Part shown: positions 6,929 through 11,523 of the stretch, one piece after another
Layout: each line of letters opens with the position of its first letter
Position numbering within the stretch: position 1 is the first letter of the stretch
Source of the DNA: CAZBWS01 sp964495705
Lineage (GTDB): Bacteria > Pseudomonadota > Gammaproteobacteria > HTCC5015
Length of the DNA stretch: 11,523 nt
Reading direction: 5' to 3'
NCBI GenBank assembly: GCA_964495705.1
Contig: CAZBWS010000073.1
Span: 1-11,523, forward strand
Notes under the pieces: model-generated
The model's database searches: none
What the model saw: the letters and a program-made list of their open reading frames with translations, nothing else
Told to the model about the DNA's origin: nothing
Position numbers and translations under genes: made by a program

Positions 6929-7603
6929 ATGACTATTCGTGACTGGCCTGTGGATGAAAGGCCTAGGGAGAAGCTGCTAAAACAAGGTGCATCAACACTC
7001 TCGGATGCAGAGCTGCTGGCTATATTTTTGCGCACAGGGGTGGCGGGTAAATCCGCTGTTGATTTAGCCCGTGACTTGCTAGGGCATTTTGGGTCATTAC
7101 GCGAATTGTTAAAAGCGAGTAATAAAGAATTTTGTCGAGCCAAAGGTCTGGGCGATGCCAAATTTGCTCAGCTGCAAGCGGTATTGGAAATGGCTCGCCG
7201 CCACTTATTGGAAACACTGCAGCGCGGCGAAGCACTAAGTTCGCCCCAAGCCGCCTACGCCTATTTGTCCAGCCAGTTACGAGATCAACCACATGAGGTT
7301 TTCGCCTGCTTGTGGCTGGATAGCCAAAATCGAGTGCTCAACTTTGAAGCCCTGTTCCATGGCAGCATCGACGGCGCGAGTGTGTATGCCCGTGAAGTGG
7401 TCAAGGCGGCGTTGAAGCACAATGCTGCCGCAGTTATCTTGGCGCACAACCATCCGTCTGGCATTGCCGAACCTAGCCAGGCGGATCAGCATATTACTCA
7501 ACGTTTACAGAAAGCTTTGGAACTGGTTGATGTACGGGTTTTGGATCATATAGTGATTGGCGATGGCCAGCAGGTGTCGCTGGCGCAGCGGGGCTTAATG
7601 TAA
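6929..7603 (+). CDS. radC: RadC-like JAB domain protein (YicR-type)
   Basis: The 224-residue protein has the usual RadC layout and length (about 222 in E. coli). An N-terminal helix-hairpin-helix-like region (about 15-95, with LSDAELLAIFLRTGVAGKSA) precedes a JAB/MPN metal-binding domain carrying the JAMM motif: Glu156, His173 and His175 in LAHNHPSG, and Asp186 in PSQAD. The original link to DNA repair was withdrawn for E. coli, and the true activity of chromosomal RadC is unsettled; related proteins occur on mobile elements. The start is taken as ATG 6929, because the TTG just before it has no better ribosome site and a purine run AAGAGA lies seven bases upstream of the ATG. Radc diverges from coaBC, its common neighbour, and its 3' end overlaps that of bioF by 9 bp. 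Confidence 0.94.
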   Translation: MTIRDWPVDERPREKLLKQGASTLSDAELLAIFLRTGVAGKSAVDLARDLLGHFGSLRELLKASNKEFCRAKGLGDAKFAQLQAVLEMARRHLLETLQRGEALSSPQAAYAYLSSQLRDQPHEVFACLWLDSQNRVLNFEALFHGSIDGASVYAREVVKAALKHNAAAVILAHNHPSGIAEPSQADQHITQRLQKALELVDVRVLDHIVIGDGQQVSLAQRGLM

Positions 7604-8728
7604 CTTAGCGAGTGACTCAACTAATTGAGCAATATCAGCCTCACTATGCTCCGCACTCAGTGTCACTCGCAAACGCGCGCTCGGTACAGTGGGTGGGCGG
7701 ATAGCCCCCACGTGTAGCCCATCCGCATACAGCTTCTCGCTCAGTTCCATGCAGGTTTTTTCATCGCCAATAATAATGGGTTGAATGGGCGTGTCACTGG
7801 GCAATAGGTGTACGCCTAGCTGCAGGGCTTGCTCGCGGAATAGGGCGATTAATTCTTGTAATTTATCGCGGCGCCACTGCTCGGTCTTTACAATATTTAA
7901 TGCGGATAGGCTGGCAGCGGCCAATGCGGGTGGCATGGCAGTGGTGTAGATATAGCTGCGGCCAAATTGAATCAGTGTCTCTATCACTTCATCACCTGCG
8001 GCGACAAAGGCGCCGAAGCTACCGAAGGCCTTGCCGAGTGTGCCCATGATGACGGGCCTATGTTTTAGGGCAAAGTGTTCTACACAGCCTGCCCCACTTT
8101 TGCCCAGAACGCCGATGCCATGGGCGTCATCGATCATCAGCAGGGCGTCGTGATTCTCACATAGTTGAGAAATTTCAGGCAGAGGCGCGATATTGCCGTC
8201 CATGCTAAATACCCCATCCGTCATCACTAATTTGTTGCCACTAGCGTTGCCGAGTTGTCTTTCTAGACTATCCGCATCCACATGCTGGTAGCGCAGCAGC
8301 TTGGCGGCACTGAGCTGGGCTGCATCTATCATAGAAGCATGGCTGAGCTTGTCTTGAATCACGCTATCGCCTTTACCTAGCAATGCGGTGGCGATGGCGA
8401 GGTTAGCCATATAGCCGGTGGAGAACAGCAGTGCGCGGGGTTGGCCAGTGAACTCGGCGAGGGCTTCTTCTAGCGCTTGATGAGGGCGGCGGTGGCCGTT
8501 AACCAAGTGTGCAGCACCCGCACCCACGCCCCAGTCTTTCGCACCTTGTTGAAAGGCGGCGCGCAGTTGTGGGTGGTTGGCGAGGCCGAGATAGTCATTG
8601 CTACAGAAGCTGATGATGTCCTTTCCATCGACTTTACTGTGCACTTGTTGCGGGCTGTCGAAGACCTTGTGTGTGCGGTAGCGGTTTTGTTGGCGCTGTA
8701 AGTCGAGTTTTTGTTTTAGCCAGTGCAC
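7595..8728 (-). CDS. bioF: 8-amino-7-oxononanoate synthase (5' end at an assembly gap)
   Basis: BioF condenses L-alanine with pimeloyl-ACP (or pimeloyl-CoA) to form 8-amino-7-oxononanoate, using pyridoxal phosphate; it is the first step of biotin ring assembly. Visible landmarks, counted from the GTG at 8728, are FCSNDYLGLANHP near 41-53, the PLP-stacking His130 in LSHAS, VFSMDG at 173-178, DDAHG at 200-204 and the Schiff-base Lys233 in TLGKAFG. The reading frame runs into the 100-N gap. The last codon before it, GTG, aligns with residue 1 or 2 of E. coli BioF (MSWQ...) and gives 377 residues against about 384. The gene is therefore essentially complete, with GTG either the real start or at most a few codons from it. 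It follows bioB in the same direction and ends convergently with radC. Confidence 0.94.
   Translation of the reverse strand: MHWLKQKLDLQRQQNRYRTHKVFDSPQQVHSKVDGKDIISFCSNDYLGLANHPQLRAAFQQGAKDWGVGAGAAHLVNGHRRPHQALEEALAEFTGQPRALLFSTGYMANLAIATALLGKGDSVIQDKLSHASMIDAAQLSAAKLLRYQHVDADSLERQLGNASGNKLVMTDGVFSMDGNIAPLPEISQLCENHDALLMIDDAHGIGVLGKSGAGCVEHFALKHRPVIMGTLGKAFGSFGAFVAAGDEVIETLIQFGRSYIYTTAMPPALAAASLSALNIVKTEQWRRDKLQELIALFREQALQLGVHLLPSDTPIQPIIIGDEKTCMELSEKLYADGLHVGAIRPPTVPSARLRVTLSAEHSEADIAQLVESLAKLH
7900..7912 (+). repeat. Iterated 13-mer ATGCGGATAGGCT (site in bioF)
   Basis: Full 13-base form of the repeated word, within bioF. On the bioF strand it encodes Ser-Leu-Ser-Ala at about residues 273-276, a phase different from the other bioF sites. 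Confidence 0.75.
8268..8277 (-). repeat. Iterated word ATGCGGATAG (site in bioF)
   Basis: Ten-base match on the minus strand, encoding Asp-Ala-Asp-Ser at about BioF residues 151-154. A further 8-base match, ATGCGGAT, lies at 7721-7728 on the same strand. Confidence 0.65.
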
Positions 8729-8828
8729 NNNNNNNNNNNNNNNNNNNNNNNNNNNNNNNNNNNNNNNNNNNNNNNNNNNNNNNNNNNNNNNNNNNNNNNN
8801 NNNNNNNNNNNNNNNNNNNNNNNNNNNN
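8729..8828. other. Assembly gap of exactly 100 N between bioF and bioB
   Basis: This is a placeholder gap of unknown real size. Unlike the first gap, its flanks share no long overlap. It hides the bioB-bioF spacer and the bioF ribosome binding site. The bioB side begins within three bases of a copy of the repeated 13-mer. Confidence 0.95.
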
Positions 8829-8829
8829 T

Positions 8830-8842
8830 AGCCTATCCGCAT
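8830..8842 (-). repeat. Iterated 13-mer ATGCGGATAGGCT overlapping the bioB stop
   Basis: Full 13-base copy on the minus strand. Its TAG is the bioB stop codon: the last codons TGC GGA TAG are contributed by the word. It lies at the edge of the second assembly gap. Confidence 0.75.
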
Positions 8843-9822
8843 GCAGCCGCTTTAGGTGCACAGCTCTTCCCCTGCGGCTCATGGCTCCGCACCCCCAAAC
8901 GCTTAAACAATTCCTGGTCCTTATCCGCCTCAGGGTTATCAGTCGTAAGCAACTTCTCACCATAGAATATCGAGTTAGCCCCAGCAAAGAAGCACATCGC
9001 TTGCATCTCGTCGCTCATGTCGTTGCGGCCAGCAGATAGGCGCACGTAGGATTGGGGCATAAGAATACGGGCAACGGCGATCATGCGGATAAACTCTAGA
9101 GGATCTAATTCGTCTACGCCGTATAGTGGTGTGCCCTCCACCTGTACTAGGTTATTGATTGGCACCGACTCGGGGTGTTGGGGTAGATTGGCGAGTTGCA
9201 TCAACAGGCCTGCACGGTCACCGGGTTTTTCTCCCATGCCGACAATACCGCCAGAGCAGGTTTTCATGCCCGCGCTGCGCACATGTTCTAGAGTATCCAA
9301 GCGATCTTGATAGGTGCGGGTGGTGATCACTTCGCCGTAAAATTCAGGTGAGGTGTCTAGATTGTGGTTATAGTAATCCAGCCCTGCTTCCTTCAGGCGT
9401 TTGGCCTGTGGGTCGGTCAGCATGCCCAGTGTCACACAGGTTTCCATACCTTCTTCGCGCACGGCGGTGATCATGTCGATGACTTGTTCCAGCTGGCGAT
9501 CATTCGGGTTGCGCCACGCCGCGCCCATGCAAAAGCGGCTACTGCCCTTGGCCTTGGCAGCCTTGGCGGAGGCGATGACGTCTTCTAAGGGCAGTAGTGC
9601 TTCACGCTCCAGCCCCGTGTCGTTGCGACTGCTCTGGGAGCAATAGCTGCAATCTTCCTTGCAGGCCCCTGTCTTGATGCTCAGCAAAGTGCTGACTTGC
9701 ACTTCATTCACGTCGAAGTACTCACGATGTACCGTGTGCGCCTGAAACATCAAGTCGTTAAAGGGTAGGGCAAACAAGGCTTTGATTTCCTTGAGCGTCC
9801 AGTCATTGCGTAATTCAGCCAT
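8833..9822 (-). CDS. bioB: Biotin synthase
   Basis: BioB is a radical S-adenosylmethionine enzyme that inserts sulfur into dethiobiotin to make biotin. The 329-residue product carries the [4Fe-4S] motif CKEDCSYC (Cys54, Cys58, Cys61) and the ligands of the second, sulfur-donating [2Fe-2S] cluster: Cys98, Cys129, Cys189 and Arg261. Each is shifted by exactly one from the E. coli numbering. YNHNLDTS at 151-158 and NNLVQVEGTPL near 223-233 are also canonical. The ATG at 9822 starts the expected N-terminus. The C-terminal tail is short and cysteine-containing (SCAPKAAACG), and its last codons and stop fall within the repeated 13-mer. It is first in a bioB-bioF unit, divergent from the GspF-like/comF pair. 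A strong promoter and a BirA-type operator candidate lie upstream. Confidence 0.97.
   Translation of the reverse strand: MAELRNDWTLKEIKALFALPFNDLMFQAHTVHREYFDVNEVQVSTLLSIKTGACKEDCSYCSQSSRNDTGLEREALLPLEDVIASAKAAKAKGSSRFCMGAAWRNPNDRQLEQVIDMITAVREEGMETCVTLGMLTDPQAKRLKEAGLDYYNHNLDTSPEFYGEVITTRTYQDRLDTLEHVRSAGMKTCSGGIVGMGEKPGDRAGLLMQLANLPQHPESVPINNLVQVEGTPLYGVDELDPLEFIRMIAVARILMPQSYVRLSAGRNDMSDEMQAMCFFAGANSIFYGEKLLTTDNPEADKDQELFKRLGVRSHEPQGKSCAPKAAACG
9083..9091 (+). repeat. Iterated word ATGCGGATA (site in bioB)
   Basis: Nine-base match inside bioB, read antisense to the gene. It is translated as Phe-Ile-Arg-Met, a third coding phase for the word. Confidence 0.6.
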
Positions 9823-9851
9823 GAGAGTAATCTCTAGAGTAAGTCACGTAT

Positions 9852-9877
9852 ATTATAGTTTGCAGCTGGGCTGTCAA
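9852..9877 (-). promoter_or_regulatory. Candidate sigma-70 promoter for bioB
   Basis: On the minus strand a perfect TTGACA (plus-strand 9872-9877) is followed after 14 bases by a perfect TATAAT (9852-9857). TAATAT, two bases further on, gives a 16-base spacer. The 14-base spacing is short, so the second reading may be the functional one. The boxes are about 30-55 bases upstream of the bioB ATG. Confidence 0.6.
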
Positions 9878-9903
9878 CTTTAAGAGTTTAAGTTAGTTTA
9901 CGG
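9871..9903. promoter_or_regulatory. Candidate BirA (biotin repressor) operator
   Basis: Arms CTGTCAACT (9871-9879) and AGTTTACGG (9895-9903) are separated by 15 bases. The bacterial BirA operator is TTGTAAACC, then 14-16 bases, then GGTTTACAA; each arm matches six of nine positions. The left arm covers the TTGACA box of the bioB promoter, which would let biotin-bound BirA block transcription. The position and spacing are right but the arms are degenerate. Confidence 0.45.
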
Positions 9904-9915
9904 ATATTGAGGCAG

Positions 9916-10836
9916 ATGAGCGGTAAAAAGGAACTATTTGTCATGTTGCACCGCTTGGAGCTGTCAGGGGTCGACTCAGCAAGGGCCTGGAGCCTGTTAA
10001 GTGCAGATAAGCAGTTGTCTTTATTGTCTAAGCGCTTAAAAAAAGCGGCTTTCTTGATTAAACGTGGCAGCACCGTGTCCCATGCGGGTGAAATAGCTGG
10101 GCTATGGGGCGCCTTCGAAATAAAAATGCTCGAAGTGGGCGAGCAGTCGGGAAAGTTGGCTGCTAGCTATGCTAATTTAGCTGAATATTACGAGCTGCGA
10201 GGTAAGCGCTTAAGAACGATTAAAAGCCGTATGGTTTTGCCCGTTTGTGTATTTTTGCTGGCCCTGTTTTTATTGCCGCTACCTAAAATATATACAGGCG
10301 ATATTAGCCTAGCAGATTATTTTTCGGGCATATTTATACGCTTGAGTGTCATTGTGGCATTTATTGTTTTAATGAAGCTTGCATACCGCTTATACATCAA
10401 TGGACGATTTTCTGAACGGCTATATCAGCTGCTGGGAAAAGTTCCGGTATTTGGGCGTTTAATCAGCTGGCAAACACAGCTCGATTTTCTTAATTATTTC
10501 CACTTATGTTTTGCTGCAGGCATTGCGGCAACCCAGGCTGCGCAGCTGGCTGCACAATCGCTGGTTAACAAATATTGGGCCTGGAAATTATGGGATGTTT
10601 CCGAAGCTTTAGAAAAAGGGCAGATATTAACCCAGGCTTTAGCGGGCTCAGGTGTGTTGCCCACCGCGATGGGAGCACAGCTAATTAATGCAGGTGAAGC
10701 ATCGGGTCGATTGGAGGATATGCTGGCGCGCTATATCGACAGTCTAAATGCAGACTTAGATTTGAAGTGGGATTACGTACTGGATTGGTTGCCGCGTATT
10801 CTTTATGGAATAGTGTTGCTTGGCATGGTTATTTGA
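9916..10836 (+). CDS. GspF/PilC-like inner-membrane protein (short form)
   Basis: The 306-residue product has the type II secretion F architecture. A first cytoplasmic F domain (about 3-100) contains EVGEQSGKL at 73-81, two membrane spans lie at about 107-124 and 143-161, and a second F domain (about 180-285) contains the equivalent NAGEASGRL at 258-266. A hydrophobic C-terminus at 290-306 completes it. GspF and PilC are platform proteins of type II secretion and type IV pilus machines. This copy lacks the N-terminal cytoplasmic part of about 60 residues usual in roughly 400-residue family members, and its third span is cut short. No ATPase or pilin gene is adjacent. The start is taken as ATG 9916, with GAGG close upstream; TTG 9907 is an alternative. 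The stop is 1 bp from the comF start. It may assist DNA uptake or be a divergent relic. Confidence 0.82.
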   Translation: MSGKKELFVMLHRLELSGVDSARAWSLLSADKQLSLLSKRLKKAAFLIKRGSTVSHAGEIAGLWGAFEIKMLEVGEQSGKLAASYANLAEYYELRGKRLRTIKSRMVLPVCVFLLALFLLPLPKIYTGDISLADYFSGIFIRLSVIVAFIVLMKLAYRLYINGRFSERLYQLLGKVPVFGRLISWQTQLDFLNYFHLCFAAGIAATQAAQLAAQSLVNKYWAWKLWDVSEALEKGQILTQALAGSGVLPTAMGAQLINAGEASGRLEDMLARYIDSLNADLDLKWDYVLDWLPRILYGIVLLGMVI

Positions 10837-10837
10837 C

Positions 10838-11523
10838 ATGCTGGGTGCCTTAACGTTGCTTTACCCTAAGCGCTGTGTGCTATGTGAACAGCCCTGCAAG
10901 GAGGGGAGTCCAGTGCAGCCATTCCAAGATGTGGCGCATATCTGCGCGGCTTGCCTCGCTCTATTGCCCCACAATAATAAAGCCTGTAACACCTGTGCTC
11001 TGCCCTTACAACTAGAGGAGTCAGTGCAGTGCGGGCAATGTTTAGGCAAGCAACCTATTTGGGCTTCCGCCCACGCCCTGTGGCGCTATGAGTCTCAGGC
11101 TCAGTGGCTGATCCAGCATTACAAATACGCCAAGGCCTATTATTTGGATCGCAGCTTTAGCGCTCTATTGGCGGCCTATGCGGATAGGCTGTTGCAAGAT
11201 CAATTTGATGCGGTGGTTCCCGTACCCATGCATAAGCGCCGCTGGGTGAGTCGTGGCTTTAATCAGGCGGAGGTGTTGGCGCGCGCAGTAGCGAAGCAAT
11301 TAGACTTGCCCTTGTTAGCTAGGGAGGTAGAGAGGGTGAAGAATACGCCACGCTTTGCCGCGGGGCAGGATAAGAAAGCTCGACGGCGAGCAATTAAAGG
11401 GGCGTTTCGGGTTAATGCGGATATGCCGGATCGCTTGTTGATTGTCGATGATGTTAAGACGACGGGGGCAACGAGCGAGGAGTTGGCTAGGGTGCTGTTG
11501 CAGGCGGGGGCTAAGAGTGTTTC
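10838..11523 (+). CDS. comF: ComF family phosphoribosyltransferase-like competence protein (3' partial)
   Basis: The frame is open from ATG 10838 to the window edge (228 codons). The N-terminus has zinc-finger-like cysteine pairs Cys13/Cys16, Cys36/Cys39, Cys50/Cys53 and Cys65/Cys68. A phosphoribosyltransferase-type domain follows, with VPVPMHKRRWVSRGFNQAE from about 127 and the PRPP-binding loop LLIVDDVKTTGAT at about 200-212. ComF is required for natural transformation in Bacillus and Haemophilus, where it acts in the cytoplasm on incoming single-stranded DNA, probably with ComFA/PriA-type helicases; it is also present in many bacteria not known to be competent. The start lies 1 bp after the stop of the GspF-like gene, indicating coupled translation. 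Only about the last 10-15 residues should be missing. Its placement next to bioB is common in Pseudomonas relatives. Confidence 0.94.
   Translation, partial: MLGALTLLYPKRCVLCEQPCKEGSPVQPFQDVAHICAACLALLPHNNKACNTCALPLQLEESVQCGQCLGKQPIWASAHALWRYESQAQWLIQHYKYAKAYYLDRSFSALLAAYADRLLQDQFDAVVPVPMHKRRWVSRGFNQAEVLARAVAKQLDLPLLAREVERVKNTPRFAAGQDKKARRRAIKGAFRVNADMPDRLLIVDDVKTTGATSEELARVLLQAGAKSV
11178..11190 (+). repeat. Iterated 13-mer ATGCGGATAGGCT (site in comF)
   Basis: Full 13-base copy within comF, encoding Tyr-Ala-Asp-Arg-Leu at about residues 114-118, in the variable linker between zinc finger and PRPP domain. Confidence 0.75.
11415..11423 (+). repeat. Iterated word ATGCGGATA (second site in comF)
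   Basis: Nine-base match encoding Asn-Ala-Asp-Met, just before the PRPP loop of ComF. It is 228 bases from the previous site, in the same orientation and the same coding phase. Confidence 0.6.

Noticed and set aside
7692..7705. GGGCGGATAG and similar partial forms (also 8921-8929 and 9900-9907) as further copies of the repeated word
   Set aside because: They lack the AT or the G of the core. Counting them would inflate the signal.
8634..9039. Open frames running through the second N block
   Set aside because: They exist only because N codons are read as open; they overlap bioF and bioB.

Overview
The window looks like a chromosome segment from a gammaproteobacterium, probably a marine Pseudomonadales/Cellvibrionales-type organism. 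That rests on the gene order radC / coaBC-dut-algC-argB, on bioB lying next to comF, and on protein sequences close to the Pseudomonas forms. No species can be named from the sequence alone. There are no rRNA, tRNA, CRISPR or insertion-sequence genes. Two runs of exactly 100 N are assembly joins, and the first is flanked by an identical 55-bp direct repeat, so it is almost certainly a false gap.

Layout. Positions 1-1058 (+) hold the tail of a possible upstream gene and an unrecognised AT-rich five-span membrane protein. 1127-1882 (-) is a TauE/SafE-type permease with a TTG start. 1963-2634 (+) is an exported DUF4124 coiled-coil protein. A perfect 16-bp-arm hairpin at 2649-2683 acts as a two-way terminator between it and the end of argB. 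2851-6822 (-) is a tight housekeeping operon coaBC-dut-algC-argB (coenzyme A, dUTP removal, hexose phosphate mutase, arginine). 6929-7603 (+) is radC, divergent from coaBC. 7595-8728 (-) is bioF and 8833-9822 (-) is bioB, separated by the second N run. 9916-10836 (+) is a shortened GspF/PilC-like membrane protein coupled by a 1-bp spacing to comF (10838 to the window end, 3' truncated).

The most notable signal is a short iterated word, ATGCGGATA, often extended to ATGCGGATAGGCT. It occurs eight times exactly over both strands, against about 0.09 expected in random sequence of this length. Three sites share the full 13-mer. The word lies inside genes in all reading phases, overlaps the bioB stop codon, and forms an inverted pair between two convergent genes. 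These are the hallmarks of DNA uptake signal sequences known from Neisseriaceae and Pasteurellaceae, and the window also carries comF, a competence-associated gene. This is a hypothesis that whole-genome counting would settle.

Regulatory candidates are a perfect TTGACA box with a nearby TATAAT upstream of bioB, overlapped by a BirA-operator-like palindrome with the expected 15-bp spacer, and a nested inverted repeat between coaBC and radC. The biotin cluster here is only bioB-bioF: radC runs into bioF from the other side, so bioH, bioC and bioD are not in their usual place.
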